Assembly: GCA_965224235.1 (NCBI GenBank)
Contig: CBDCYP010000002.1
Coordinates: forward strand, 2,046,001-2,110,000
DNA length: 64,000 nucleotides
Direction: 5' to 3'
Origin: G958295935 sp965224235
GTDB lineage: Bacteria > Chloroflexota > Dehalococcoidia > Lucifugimonadales > Lucifugimonadaceae
The notes beneath the pieces are model-generated. The model was not told where the DNA came from. It worked only from the letters and a program-made list of their open reading frames with translations, and searched no databases. How positions within the stretch are numbered: position 1 is the stretch's first letter; each line of letters begins with the position of its first letter. The position numbers and the translations under genes are program-made. Below, one piece after another: positions 53,214-62,351 of this stretch.

Positions 53214-53735
53214 TTATGAATCGCCGCTGCGGTGTCCGGCCAGTTCTCTCAGCTGCTCGATCTGCCGGCTCAGGTCTCGTTGTCTTCCCGACATTACGAA
53301 CAGATAGGCAAAGAACGCCGCCCACGTAACCATGTATATCGCAAACAGGAAGCCGAGATTGGTTTCGAGGCGGCCGCTTTCCATTGCTACGACGCTCATT
53401 GCCAACTCGCCTTCAACGCTGACTGTGACTGGAACGAATCTGCGCTGCTGATCCAGAATTCGTTCGGCGGCGGCAACCGGTTCGTTTGCGTGCAGCGCCA
53501 CCCACCGGTCGCCTGCCTGATTTTCGAGGCCGTACCCGGTGTCATTGGACACGCCAAACTCGTGAACTTCGCCATGGTTATCCACTATGGAGAACGCCAC
53601 GAGTTCACCGGCATCGTTCTGTTCAACGCCGGTAATAACGCCACTGAACAACTCGCCGTCGTCCGCAGCCACCGTGACGACATTGGCCGCGACTAACATC
53701 GCGACAAACCCCATAAGGATGACGAGACGCCTCAT
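53214..53735 (-). CDS. CcmD-like protein with an added extracytoplasmic domain
   Basis: A signal peptide (1-24, cut near VAADDG) is followed by an exported beta-rich domain (about 27-125) starting LFSGVITGVEQNDAG. A membrane helix at about 130-150 runs into VMSGRQRDLSRQIEQLREL. The helix plus the Arg-rich cytoplasmic coil is what CcmD consists of, and the gene lies exactly where ccmD is expected, between ccmC and ccmE. Typical CcmD is about 40-70 residues and lacks the exported domain. Its start overlaps the ccmC stop by four bases. Assignment is by position and topology. Confidence 0.7.
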   Translation of the reverse strand: MRRLVILMGFVAMLVAANVVTVAADDGELFSGVITGVEQNDAGELVAFSIVDNHGEVHEFGVSNDTGYGLENQAGDRWVALHANEPVAAAERILDQQRRFVPVTVSVEGELAMSVVAMESGRLETNLGFLFAIYMVTWAAFFAYLFVMSGRQRDLSRQIEQLRELAGHRSGDS

Positions 53736-54442
53736 GGGGCGCCTGCTCCCGCTGCTTGCAGCGTACGGCGCAGCGCCGCTACCTCATCTTCAGCGCGGCG
53801 TATCCGAGTGCGTACGTTCACGATGACAACGAACAACAGGGTAAATGCAACCACCCCGACCAGCAGCGTGAGCCCAATATCAGCGGAGAGCCCCGAATCG
53901 GCGTCACGCGCGGGTCCTACAACCAGCGGGGGGTGAGCCTCGGCCCACAGGTTCGCCGCCCAGTAAATAATCGGCGCATCGACGGCTCCTATCAGAGCGA
54001 TGATGGCGGCAAGCCTTCGCCGCTGGGCCCCAGGAGGAAAGTAAGCCCGGAACATGAGATAGGCGACGAAAACGAAAAAGAGGATTAAGGCGGTGGTTAG
54101 TTTCGCCTCGCCGGTCCACCAAACCCCCCATACCGGCCTGGCCCAGACGAGACCGGTAATCAGCATCAGCGCGCCGAATACGACTCCTGTTTCGGCCGTC
54201 GCTGCTCCAAGCCTGTCCCATCGTTCACGGCCGGTGATCAGATAGAGCACGCTGAAGATCGCGACCGCCACGATTGCGACCATCGCAACCCAGGCTATGG
54301 GCACATGGACGTAAAGAGCGCGCTGGATTGCGCCCTGATTCGTCTCGGTCGGCGCCCAGACGAAGACCATCCACAAGGTGAGGGCGAGGAATGCTGCGGA
54401 CGCCGCGAGGAGTGCGTTGCGAGACAGGTGGTGGTGCGTCAT
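53732..54442 (-). CDS. ccmC: Heme export/handling protein CcmC
   Basis: This six-helix membrane protein loads heme onto CcmE. The tryptophan-rich loop reads WGVWWTGEAKLTT, a variant of WGTWWVWDARLTS in which the usual WD is GE. The two external heme-ligand His candidates are in YVHVPIAW and WAEAHPP. The length of 236 is normal. It overlaps the CcmD-like gene by four bases and lies 177 bases after ccmB, a gap with no gene that I can see. Confidence 0.93.
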   Translation of the reverse strand: MTHHHLSRNALLAASAAFLALTLWMVFVWAPTETNQGAIQRALYVHVPIAWVAMVAIVAVAIFSVLYLITGRERWDRLGAATAETGVVFGALMLITGLVWARPVWGVWWTGEAKLTTALILFFVFVAYLMFRAYFPPGAQRRRLAAIIALIGAVDAPIIYWAANLWAEAHPPLVVGPARDADSGLSADIGLTLLVGVVAFTLLFVVIVNVRTRIRRAEDEVAALRRTLQAAGAGAP

Positions 54443-54619
54443 GCGGTCCGGGCCCTCCTGCGTGACATCAGAAGTGTGTGCATATTATCACAAAGTCGCA
54501 TATTTTCGGCTGGAATTGCTCCGTAGGTGAAAGGCGCCGGGGCGATCCCTACCGTTGCATATGTGGGCCCTATCGGGGAGCGAAAGTTGTGGTCGTTCAA
54601 TGTCATATGCGAACAGTCT

Positions 54620-55294
54620 CTAGTCTTCCAGAACGATGTGAAAGGCCAGGGCGGAAACGATCAGAAAGACGGCGTCGAACGCGCCGGCCAACTGGAGCCA
54701 CACCGCCGTGTCGGACCAACTCTCGTTCGTTACGACACCAGAGGTCGCCTCGACCGATGCGATGAGCAGCGGCGCCACTGTCGGCAGGAACAGCATCGGC
54801 AACATGATTTCCCTGGCACGCGCCCGGGTCGACATCGCTGCGAATAATGTTCCGATCGTAGAAAACCCGGTCGTGGCAAGGAGGCAGATGACGAGCATCT
54901 CCCACCTGAAAATGACCTGATTGAACAGGACCGCGAACACTGGCAGTACGACCGCCTGGGCCAACGCCAGGAACACGAAATTTCCGAATGCTTTGCCCAG
55001 AAAAATCAGGTCGCGACTTACCGGTGTGAGCATCAGGCCGTCGAGCCCGTTCTGTTCCCACTCGATGGTAAACGACCTGTTCAGCCCCAGAACTCCGGCA
55101 AACGCGATGCCTGCCCAAAGCACGCCCGGGCCGATCAAGAGGGCGTTTTCATTCGAAAGGTCTACTGCAAAGGTGAATATGGCGAGAACGAGAATCGAGA
55201 AACCGGCGACCGTTATGACAATGTCACGACTTCTGAATTCGAGGAGCAGGTCTTTGCGGGCAAGAGCCCACGCGACAGCGATCGATCCGGTCAC
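54620..55294 (-). CDS. ccmB: Heme exporter membrane subunit CcmB
   Basis: CcmB pairs with the ATPase CcmA to release holo-CcmE from CcmC. The product has six hydrophobic helices and the family blocks RKDLLLEFRSRD, NRSFTIEWEQNGLDGLMLTP and LPMLFLPTVAPLLIA. At 224 residues it is of standard length. Its start overlaps the ccmA stop by four bases, so the two are translated together. Confidence 0.94.
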   Translation of the reverse strand: MTGSIAVAWALARKDLLLEFRSRDIVITVAGFSILVLAIFTFAVDLSNENALLIGPGVLWAGIAFAGVLGLNRSFTIEWEQNGLDGLMLTPVSRDLIFLGKAFGNFVFLALAQAVVLPVFAVLFNQVIFRWEMLVICLLATTGFSTIGTLFAAMSTRARAREIMLPMLFLPTVAPLLIASVEATSGVVTNESWSDTAVWLQLAGAFDAVFLIVSALAFHIVLED

Positions 55295-56040
55295 GAGTTA
55301 AAAGCGTCCATTCGCTCGATATGTTCCGTTTTCGGAAATATGCCCCGAATGACCTCGGCGTCCACGGCCGAACTGGGTCCGTAGTGAGCGATTCGGCCAG
55401 CCGACATGATCCCGACGCGGTTTCCCAGTTCGATCCCTCGTTCCAGAGAGTGGGTTGTCATGACTACAGCGCGTCCGTCTTGCCGATATTCGTTGATGAC
55501 CCTGTCCAGCAGGTGGAGGGCTGTCAGATCGAGTCCGGTTTCAGGCTCGTCTAGTAGCAGCAGACGAGGCCGGTGCAAAAGCGCACGTGCCAGGGAGACT
55601 CGGCGTTGGAGACCGTTCGACAGTTCCCTCACCTGGTCGTCTAGGCGGTCCTCGATCTGGGTGATGCCGGCGACTTCGGCAACTCGTTCGGCTTGCATCG
55701 GGACACGGAACATGCGGGCGTGGAAAAGCAGGTTTTCACGCGCTGTCAGGTGTCCGTAGAGCATTGGAGAGTGAAGCGCCACGCCGGTTATCTGTCGGGT
55801 GAACACGCCGGCGCGAACTACATCGCGCCCGTCGATTAGTACGGTCCCGGCGTCCGGACGCGTCAGGGTGGCGAGAATTCGCAGCAACGTGGTTTTGCCG
55901 GCGCCGTTCGGGCCGAACAGTGTCAGGACCTCGTTCGCGTGCGCGTCGAGGTCAATGCCTCGCAGCACTCCGTTCGGCCCGTACGACTTCTCGAGGCCGC
56001 GAATATGGACGATGGGTGAGTCCGATTCGCCGGATTCCAA
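55291..56040 (-). CDS. ccmA: Heme exporter ATPase CcmA
   Basis: This is the ABC ATPase of the CcmAB complex. Walker A is FGPNGAGKTT, the signature LSNGLQRRVSLARALL (LSNG in place of LSGG), Walker B LLLLDEPETGLD, and the H-loop MTTHSLERG. At 249 residues it is slightly longer than E. coli CcmA. It is first of the ccmA-ccmB-ccmC-ccmD-like-ccmE run. No ccmF or ccmH is in the window, so the ligation step is encoded elsewhere or done by another system. Confidence 0.92.
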   Translation of the reverse strand: MESGESDSPIVHIRGLEKSYGPNGVLRGIDLDAHANEVLTLFGPNGAGKTTLLRILATLTRPDAGTVLIDGRDVVRAGVFTRQITGVALHSPMLYGHLTARENLLFHARMFRVPMQAERVAEVAGITQIEDRLDDQVRELSNGLQRRVSLARALLHRPRLLLLDEPETGLDLTALHLLDRVINEYRQDGRAVVMTTHSLERGIELGNRVGIMSAGRIAHYGPSSAVDAEVIRGIFPKTEHIERMDAFNS

Positions 56041-56205
56041 CCTGATTCAACCCTCCAGTATCAAGTCTTTTGCGAGAATCCGGTCCAGCCTCGCGGGGTG
56101 GCCAGGTCGTTTTTGTGGCCGCGCCGCATTCGACGTGCGGCGTCTTTGCCACAGGCCCAATTACTAACGCGCCCGATTCAAAGACAGCGGGCTCAACGGC
56201 CCGGT

Positions 56206-56529
56206 CTAGCTCTCTTGGGGGCCAACGTAGATATCCTGGCCCTCAACGGCCACGCGGTAACACTCGATGTTTTCGGACGCAGGTCCTTCCTGTACGGTCC
56301 CGTTCGTCACGTCGAATACTGCCCCATGCAACGGACATTCGACGAGGTTGTCATCAAGGTATCCGTCGCTGAGCGTGGCTTCGGCGTGTGAGCAGATGTC
56401 CGAAACGGCGCAGATGGCGCCCTCGATATTCGCGATCAGCACACTTTCGCCGTCAACTTCCACTCCTGCCATCTCCCCCGGTGGCAGTTCTGAAAGGCTC
56501 GCCACTCTCCGATAATCTGATCCAGGCAT
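56206..56529 (-). CDS. Rieske-type [2Fe-2S] ferredoxin
   Basis: This is a small soluble electron carrier. The cluster motifs are CSHAEATLSDG (CxH) and CPLHGAVFD (CxxH), spaced as in dioxygenase-type Rieske ferredoxins. There is no membrane segment or disulfide Cys, so it is not a bc1 Rieske subunit. At 107 residues it is full length. GGAGAA precedes the ATG by about eight bases. It is separated from ccmA by 165 bases; its oxygenase partner is not visible. Confidence 0.93.
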   Translation of the reverse strand: MPGSDYRRVASLSELPPGEMAGVEVDGESVLIANIEGAICAVSDICSHAEATLSDGYLDDNLVECPLHGAVFDVTNGTVQEGPASENIECYRVAVEGQDIYVGPQES

Positions 56530-56850
56530 TCAACACTTCTCCGGAAACTACTGGATTGACCCATCGCCAAGGGGGCCGTTTTCGCTGTCTTCCGACGGTC
56601 CACTTGCCCGGGCCGCGGAAAGTATGTTCAAACTATGTGAATTCGGCTTTGCGTGCAACATTGCGCAATATGCGGGTCGCGACAATATTCCATGAACGTT
56701 TAGTCGCCCGGAACATCAGGGAGTAAACTTCATTCGTTGAGGAAGCGCCTATTGAATTCGATGTTCAGGTGCGCCGCGGCTCACGTAAAATCGGATTACT
56801 TCAAGTGAGGGGTCGGGTTCCGCCCGCCATTCGAACAACAGGGAGATCAC
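56530..56850. other. Divergent intergenic region, no gene seen
   Basis: The region lies between the Rieske (minus) and FAH-family (plus) genes. It must hold both promoters. I find no clear -35/-10 pair, repeat or RNA gene. Confidence 0.35.
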
Positions 56851-57609
56851 ATGAAATACGCCAGATTCGAAACTGAGGGCAGGTCCGCGTACGGGATCGT
56901 TGACGGGGACGAAATAGGGGAATTGTCCGGATCGCCGTTAGAGGACCATTCGGAGACGGGCGCAATCCACCGGTTGGGTGACGTCAAGCTGCTTGCGCCG
57001 ATCGCCCGGCCGGGAAAGATCATGGCGATGGCCCTGAACTACAGGTCCCACCTGCACGGCGCGCCGCCGCCATCCCGCCCCGAGCCGTTCTACAAGACCT
57101 CCTCGTCTATCGTGGGACCCGGCGACCCTGTGGCGCTGCCGCCCGATTCACAACGCGTCGAGATGGAGGCGGAGCTCGTCGTGGTAATCGGAAAGAGCGC
57201 CAAGAACGTCTCGGAGGACGACGCGCTCGACTACGTGTTTGGCTATACGTGCGGGAACGACATCAGCGAACGCGAGTGGCAGAACGGCGCAGGCAAGGAC
57301 ATTCAGTGGTGGCGCGCCAAGGCGGCTGACACTTTCAGCCCGATCGGCCCATTCATCACAACCGGCCTCGATCCGACCGATATATGGATACACGGGCGAG
57401 TCAACGACGTCGAAGGGCAAACGTGCCACACTGGCGAGATGATTTTCAATGTGGTTCAGGCAATCTCGTTCATTAGCAAATACGCGACGCTCGAACCAGG
57501 CGACCTCATTTTCACGGGCACGTCGGGCGCTCCGCCTGCTCTCAAGAGCGGGGACGTGACGGAAGTGGAGATCGCGGGAATCGGTACCCTAACAAACCCT
57601 GTGGTGTAG
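56851..57609 (+). CDS. Fumarylacetoacetate hydrolase family protein
   Basis: The enzyme is a metal-dependent C-C hydrolase, decarboxylase or isomerase acting on 2-oxo acids of catabolic pathways. PGKIMAMALNYRSH opens the core. Metal ligands are the Glu residues of RVEMEAELVVVIGK and the Asp of CGNDISERE; RAKAADTFSPIGP and LIFTGTSG complete the site. At 252 residues it matches the short bacterial members. GGGAGA precedes the ATG. It stands alone on this strand. The exact reaction cannot be told from the sequence. Confidence 0.92.
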   Translation: MKYARFETEGRSAYGIVDGDEIGELSGSPLEDHSETGAIHRLGDVKLLAPIARPGKIMAMALNYRSHLHGAPPPSRPEPFYKTSSSIVGPGDPVALPPDSQRVEMEAELVVVIGKSAKNVSEDDALDYVFGYTCGNDISEREWQNGAGKDIQWWRAKAADTFSPIGPFITTGLDPTDIWIHGRVNDVEGQTCHTGEMIFNVVQAISFISKYATLEPGDLIFTGTSGAPPALKSGDVTEVEIAGIGTLTNPVV

Positions 57610-57667
57610 GGCGGCGTTCGCTCGCCAAAGAACCGAGATTATTGTTTGCGGCGATCGTTTGCCGTGA

Positions 57668-58414
57668 TTAATTGGCTTTCGCCTGGAGCAGCAATTCGGC
57701 GCGGACTTCATCCGCCACGGAGAAGAACCCGCTAACCGGCGCGGTCATTCCGAAGTCGGCCCATGTGAACTCAGTGACTCCTAAAACGACGAGGTCTTCG
57801 TCGCTGTCCAGGCGCGCAGTTATCTCGAATTTCAGTTCTGCGGAGACGCCGTTGACGTTGACTGTCGCCGGCAGCGTGGTCATGAACTCTTCACCGGTTC
57901 CAAAGAAAGAGTCCGGTATGTCACCCAGCGTGACGAATTCGACGGTGGTGATGGGTTGAGACGGGAATAGTTGTTCGCGAACGTATCTGTCCCGCCTTGG
58001 TTGATCGCTTTTCAGCGAATGAAGGTCGAGTTCCAGGACGGCGGTTCCGGCTTCCAGATCGATGTTCCCCGTTAGTTCGCTGGTCTCTAACGCGACGACA
58101 ATATCCAAACCCCGGAGCGTCTCGTCGACCTTGAACAGTCCCTGGGAACCGGAAACGACGTCGAATTTCCGACCGGACTCTGTTGCCCGTTGGGGGGCGG
58201 TCGTCGGTTCGGGCGCGGAGGTTGGCTCAGGAGCCGTTGTTGCTGCGGGAGCGGGCTTGGCGTCGGGCGCCTTTGTCGCGGGCGCCAAAGGCGCTGTAGA
58301 TTCTTCCGTTGCGCCGCACGACAGGGCCAGGATGACCAGGATGATCAACGCCGCCAGACTGAGCACGGCTAGTTTGGAGTAACGGCTTGCTGGCTTCGAG
58401 TCAGGGCTTGGCAT
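57668..58414 (-). CDS. YceI-like lipoprotein
   Basis: A signal peptide with lipobox LALSC (Cys near 33) anchors the protein outside the membrane. An Ala/Pro/Thr linker (35-80) leads to a YceI lipocalin-like beta-barrel: FDVVSGSQGLFKVDETL at the start, LDLHSLKSDQPRRDRYVREQLF in the centre and FEITARLDSDEDLVVLG near the end. YceI proteins bind isoprenoid-type lipids. It is co-oriented with a membrane protein and CcdA genes, which may form an envelope redox group. Confidence 0.87.
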   Translation of the reverse strand: MPSPDSKPASRYSKLAVLSLAALIILVILALSCGATEESTAPLAPATKAPDAKPAPAATTAPEPTSAPEPTTAPQRATESGRKFDVVSGSQGLFKVDETLRGLDIVVALETSELTGNIDLEAGTAVLELDLHSLKSDQPRRDRYVREQLFPSQPITTVEFVTLGDIPDSFFGTGEEFMTTLPATVNVNGVSAELKFEITARLDSDEDLVVLGVTEFTWADFGMTAPVSGFFSVADEVRAELLLQAKAN

Positions 58415-58546
58415 GTAATTTGGGTCCTCGTTGTCGATGGATCGTCAGGCAGAGTGTTTGGTGTCAGGTCGTAGCATGAGTGAACGGTTGCCACCCAGCG
58501 TTGCTTGTACCCATGCCCGATAGAGCAGGTGGATCAGCTAAATGGT

Positions 58547-59068
58547 TCACGGCGGCGGCGGCAGCGAAAGGCTTGGCGATTCGGTGAAGCCTACATGGTA
58601 GTAGGCCATGATCACGCCCGACGCAATTGTAGCGACCGAGAGTAACAATCCCAGGTACAACGAGACCGGCTTGGGCACGGTCCTGTCGATTATCGGCGTG
58701 AAGACAGCGGTCGACACAAAGACGACCGAAGCGATGGGCGCCACGTACGACACCGTATTTGAAATGTCGCCGATCGATTCGATCAACAACGCAGCCAATA
58801 TGGTCAGGCCGAAGAGGCCGATGCATGCCGTCGTATACGCTCGAATCCGCCGTGGACCGCCCCCTGACGCGTTCGCCCAAATGAGGCCAAAGACCACCGC
58901 GCCTCCAAGTGACAACACCGCGATGCTGGCGGTATTACCAAACAGGTCGTCAGGCGAAGTGAGGGGCAACCCGGCCACCAACGCAAACAGCCCTCCAACC
59001 AGCGTTGCCGAAAACGCAGCAGCGCCTCTCGTTAGCCGGTCGGTCAGCGAAACCGAGGAAACACGCAT
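58547..59068 (-). CDS. Uncharacterised integral membrane protein
   Basis: The product has 173 residues with about five hydrophobic segments (for example GGLFALVAGLPL, IAVLSLGGAVVFGLIW, LFGLTILAALLIESIG, IASVVFVSTAVFTPII and YLGLLLSVATIASGVIMAYY) and a Pro-rich tail. I recognise no family. It lies between the CcdA and YceI genes on the same strand, so a role in envelope or respiratory assembly is possible but not shown. Confidence 0.7.
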   Translation of the reverse strand: MRVSSVSLTDRLTRGAAAFSATLVGGLFALVAGLPLTSPDDLFGNTASIAVLSLGGAVVFGLIWANASGGGPRRIRAYTTACIGLFGLTILAALLIESIGDISNTVSYVAPIASVVFVSTAVFTPIIDRTVPKPVSLYLGLLLSVATIASGVIMAYYHVGFTESPSLSLPPPP

Positions 59069-59177
59069 CAGGTTGGCATATACGTTATTGGGTCGAATCG
59101 CGGATTTTGGCGCAGCTGGATCGTACTCAAATCCCGATAGGCCGGGTTGGGCTCGGATGTGTGGCAGCCAGGCGCAT

Positions 59178-60080
59178 CTACTGGCCGAAGTTAGATGCCA
59201 GGCCGCCTTCGGTCAGCCAGTAGAAGATCATGTACCCGCCGACGACTATCAATATGCCGGCGGAGATCGGATTCACGTACGGCATGACGCGTCGGAGCTG
59301 GCTCGCCAACGCTCCTTTGAATACGCCTATTGCGATCGTAAGAATGGTAATCACAAAGGTCATGCCCAGTGCATATGCAAGGAATTGGCCGGTTGCATAT
59401 GCCAACCCACTCTGTGACAGGGACACCGAGACGAGGCCAAGGAATATCGGGAGAGTGCAACTCAATGACGCGACAGCATAACTTATTCCGAAAAGGAAGT
59501 ACCCCTTCAGCGACGAGTCTCTCGGATCCCCTATGTGGCTCGCCAGTTGGGATGCGGCGCCAGTGTAGATCTTGCCGCCTGCGAACAGGTATGCGCCGAG
59601 CGCAGCCATGATGAACCCCAGCGAGAATCCGATCCACGGAAACACCTTCGCCACCGAGGTTGCGCCAGCTGATATCGCCAGCCCGACCACGCCGAACAAT
59701 AGCACGAATCCGAGTCCCAGCGCAGCGCTAACGTACAGGCTCTTGGCCAGGCGTTGACTGAACCTCACGTTGACGGAGGCCTCTGCGTCCGAGACGTACA
59801 TGGTGAGGTAGGCGGGTAGCATCACGAATCCGCAAGGGTTGACGGTGGCGACCATGCCCGCGGCAAACGCAAAGCCCAGCGGCAGCCAGTCCCCGATTCC
59901 GGATACGAGCGATGTCGAACTGCCTGACGCGTTCAGCACCTGGCCAACTGCTGTGTTGGCCCCCGTGCCCATAGCGAACCCTCCCGCCAGAGCGGCGATA
60001 ATCGCGGCGGCGGCCGCTCCTGTTGGCAGGGCTGAAGAGCGAAACGATATTGGACTGGCGCCGTCGGTCTGGTTGAGCAC
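59178..60080 (-). CDS. ccdA: CcdA-type thiol-disulfide membrane protein
   Basis: CcdA passes reducing power across the membrane to keep apocytochrome Cys residues reduced. The redox pair is seen as NPCGF and SCTLP in helices about 110 residues apart, in an inverted-repeat six-helix fold. An extra N-terminal hydrophobic segment and Gly/Ser linker (1-65) make it longer than B. subtilis CcdA (about 235). The GTG at 60080 has GAGGGG upstream at a long spacing, so a later start is possible. It fits the ccm genes 3 kb away functionally. Confidence 0.9.
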   Translation of the reverse strand: MLNQTDGASPISFRSSALPTGAAAAAIIAALAGGFAMGTGANTAVGQVLNASGSSTSLVSGIGDWLPLGFAFAAGMVATVNPCGFVMLPAYLTMYVSDAEASVNVRFSQRLAKSLYVSAALGLGFVLLFGVVGLAISAGATSVAKVFPWIGFSLGFIMAALGAYLFAGGKIYTGAASQLASHIGDPRDSSLKGYFLFGISYAVASLSCTLPIFLGLVSVSLSQSGLAYATGQFLAYALGMTFVITILTIAIGVFKGALASQLRRVMPYVNPISAGILIVVGGYMIFYWLTEGGLASNFGQ

Positions 60081-60450
60081 TTTCCAATCCCCTCTGATTC
60101 AAGACAATTCGTTGTTTCGGTCAGATGCGCCGGTTTCCCCTGTCACGCTGGGAACCAACCCTTTTTGTATACGGGCCACCTGTCAAATCAGATGCGGCAA
60201 CGTGGAATCCAGATGCAGCCATCGCCGCTCGTCAAAACCGGTATCCGAATCGCTTTGACCCTCAGTCGGCCGCTTATTAGCATGGACTCGAAACTGAATC
60301 AAGGCCGCATGCGCTTGTGCCGGCAATCGCCTCTCTCGCGACCGTCGAGGCGCTGCGACAACCTGCATGCCGATAACGGTGGCAGACGATAAGTGGTAGA
60401 CGATAACAGGACTCTTCCCGGTACGGACGTCCCGTCCTTGTAGCGAGACG
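60081..60450. other. Divergent intergenic region, no gene seen
   Basis: The region lies between ccdA (minus) and the LuxR-type gene (plus). Promoters must lie here, but none could be placed, and no repeat family member is present. Confidence 0.35.
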
Positions 60451-61188
60451 TTGAACCGCGTAAACACGGCAAACCAATTTACTTTCTTCGACGCGCTCGG
60501 TTCCGTGGCGGGTGGGTGCGTCCGCGTCCATGTCGCGATAGAAGACCGCGCGAAGCGTCAAACTATCGCCAAAACACTGGTGAGGAGTCCGAAGTTGTCC
60601 GTTGTCTCCGGGCCGTACGGGTACGGCCTGGAAGCGGACGTAAGGATCTTCGACAATGTTGCCTCGACCGAACACGGCGAAGGACAAAGCAACGGGTCCT
60701 GGGCCCCGGGGGTGATCGTCGGACCGGATGTCGGCGAAGAGTCGATGTTGGAGGCCCTGTGCAAGGGGGTCTGGGCGTGCGTGGCATCGGACGCCGACCG
60801 TAAGACGCTCGAAGACGTGTTGATCAGGGTTGCCCGCGGCGAGTGCTTGTTGTTGGGCGACATCGGCAGGAGCACGGTGGCTGCCAAAAACCTGGTCACC
60901 AGGTTGACAGAAAGCGGGAATTCGGCAAGCGCGGCCAACGGCGCCAGCGCGACAACCGGGGCGAACCCGTTTTCGGAGCGGGAACGGCAGATCATTATCG
61001 GAATCGCTGAGGGTCTCACGAGTCCGGTCATCGCCGGTGTGCTCGGTCTGAGCGTACAGACGGTCAAGAACTACGTCACCGGTATCCTCACCAAGACCGG
61101 CACTCGCAAGAGGGCGCACGCCGTCGCTGTTGCCTCCGAGCGGGGTTGGCTTGACTCGGCTTCTGCACGTACACGCGGCGCCGGGTAA
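60451..61188 (+). CDS. LuxR-type transcriptional regulator with degenerate receiver-like domain
   Basis: Residues 173-235 are a LuxR helix-turn-helix: FSERERQIIIGIAEGLTS, then VLGLSVQTVKNYVTGILTKTG. The first 150 residues have the length and alternating strands of a receiver domain (VHVAIEDR..., APGVIVGPDVGEESMLEAL) but lack the conserved phospho-Asp, DD and Lys pattern, so it is probably not a phosphorylated response regulator. No histidine kinase gene is adjacent. The start is TTG 60451 with a weak site. It is co-oriented with rpsB 150 bases away, with hairpins between. Confidence 0.8.
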   Translation: MNRVNTANQFTFFDALGSVAGGCVRVHVAIEDRAKRQTIAKTLVRSPKLSVVSGPYGYGLEADVRIFDNVASTEHGEGQSNGSWAPGVIVGPDVGEESMLEALCKGVWACVASDADRKTLEDVLIRVARGECLLLGDIGRSTVAAKNLVTRLTESGNSASAANGASATTGANPFSERERQIIIGIAEGLTSPVIAGVLGLSVQTVKNYVTGILTKTGTRKRAHAVAVASERGWLDSASARTRGAG

Positions 61189-61252
61189 ATGCCCCGAATT
61201 GCGTCGGGGCCCTGTGATATCCTGAAAAGTGCTTTTTCCGCTGAGAATTGCG

Positions 61253-61279
61253 GCGCGGGCTAGTTGCCCGCGCTTGTTT
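61253..61279 (+). terminator. Hairpin with T-run in the rpsB leader
   Basis: GCGCGGGC (61253-61260) and GCCCGCGC (61266-61273) form an eight-pair stem with loop TAGTT, followed by TTGTTT. A weaker stem CCCCGA/TCGGGG lies at 61193-61208. It could end the LuxR transcript or act as a leader control for rpsB. Confidence 0.6.
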
Positions 61280-61340
61280 CGCAAATGAGGGCGCGGCGAA
61301 AACCGTATTTGCGCACGAAACGGCTGCACGAAGGAGACAT

Positions 61341-62351
61341 TTGACGACCCCGGACATCGCGGAAGCGGAGCTAGTCCCTTCCACCCCATCGCCTGCCCCT
61401 GCTGCACAGATGAACGGCCCGGTTGACCTGCGGGCGCTATTTACGGCGAGTGTGCACTTTGGTCATCCCACCAAGCGGTGGCACCCGCGCATGGAGCCCT
61501 ACATATTCTCCAAACGCAACGGCGCGCACATCATCGATCTGTCAAAGACTCTCGAATGTCTCGACGCTGCGAAAGAGTTCGTGTACGAGGTGTCGGGCAA
61601 AGGCGGAGATATCCTGTTGGTGGGAACCAAGAAACCGGCACAGGCCACCATCGCGGAAGAAGCGACGCGCGTCGGTTCCATGTATATCAACCAGCGTTGG
61701 CTCGGCGGAATGCTCACCAACTTTCAGACCATTCAGGCCCGCATCGAGCGGCTTGTCTACCTTGAGGACGCCATAGCCAAAGGCGAACTCCCGACGACGA
61801 CAAAGCGCGAGACTCTTCGAATCGAAAACGAGGTGGTCCGGCTCAATAAGTTTTTCGGAGGTATCAAAGAGATGGTGCGCGTACCGGCCGCCGTCTTCGT
61901 CGTCGACGTGCTCAAGGAGCGAATCGCAGTTGCGGAGGCCAATCGCCTCGGAATACCGGTAATCGCGATCGTCGACACGAACTGCGATCCGGAACAGATT
62001 CAATACCCCATACCGGGCAACGACGACGCTGTCCGCTCGATCAGACTGTTGACGTCGGAGATTGCGACAGCGATCGCCGTGGGCCGCGAGGTAGCGCTCA
62101 AGGCCGCTCAGGACCGGATGGCGGAAGAGGCGGAATTGGAGGCGCAAGAGGAAGCTGCCAGGGCACAGGCCCAGGCCGAGGCCGCCGCACGCGTCACAGC
62201 GCCGCCGCCGGAAGAAACGAGCAGCGAGGCTTCTGTCGAATTGGTCGAAACTCCGACTGAAATTGCTGTCCCACCGGCTGAAGCATCCGTCCCACTGGCT
62301 GAAATTGCTGGCCCAAAGGAACAGTCCCCAGAGACACCCGGCACTCAATAG
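61341..62351 (+). CDS. rpsB: 30S ribosomal protein S2
   Basis: S2 joins the head-body junction of the small subunit and is needed for S1 binding. FTASVHFGHPTKRWHPRM, VGTKKPAQATIAEEA, WLGGMLTNFQTI and IVDTNCDPEQIQYPIPGNDDA are all present. The start is TTG 61341, fixed by AAGGAG five bases upstream. The C-terminal 85 residues are an unusual Ala/Glu coiled stretch followed by a Pro/Thr/Glu-rich tail with a repeated VPPAEASVPLAEI pattern. An N-terminal extension of about 24 residues precedes the fold. First of rpsB-tsf-pyrH-frr. Confidence 0.97.
   Translation: MTTPDIAEAELVPSTPSPAPAAQMNGPVDLRALFTASVHFGHPTKRWHPRMEPYIFSKRNGAHIIDLSKTLECLDAAKEFVYEVSGKGGDILLVGTKKPAQATIAEEATRVGSMYINQRWLGGMLTNFQTIQARIERLVYLEDAIAKGELPTTTKRETLRIENEVVRLNKFFGGIKEMVRVPAAVFVVDVLKERIAVAEANRLGIPVIAIVDTNCDPEQIQYPIPGNDDAVRSIRLLTSEIATAIAVGREVALKAAQDRMAEEAELEAQEEAARAQAQAEAAARVTAPPPEETSSEASVELVETPTEIAVPPAEASVPLAEIAGPKEQSPETPGTQ

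Noticed and set aside
60277..61407. 376-codon open frame on the minus strand over the LuxR-type gene
   Set aside because: Its product is Arg/Pro/Gly-rich without domains; it mirrors the GC-rich codons of the real gene, which has a clear HTH.
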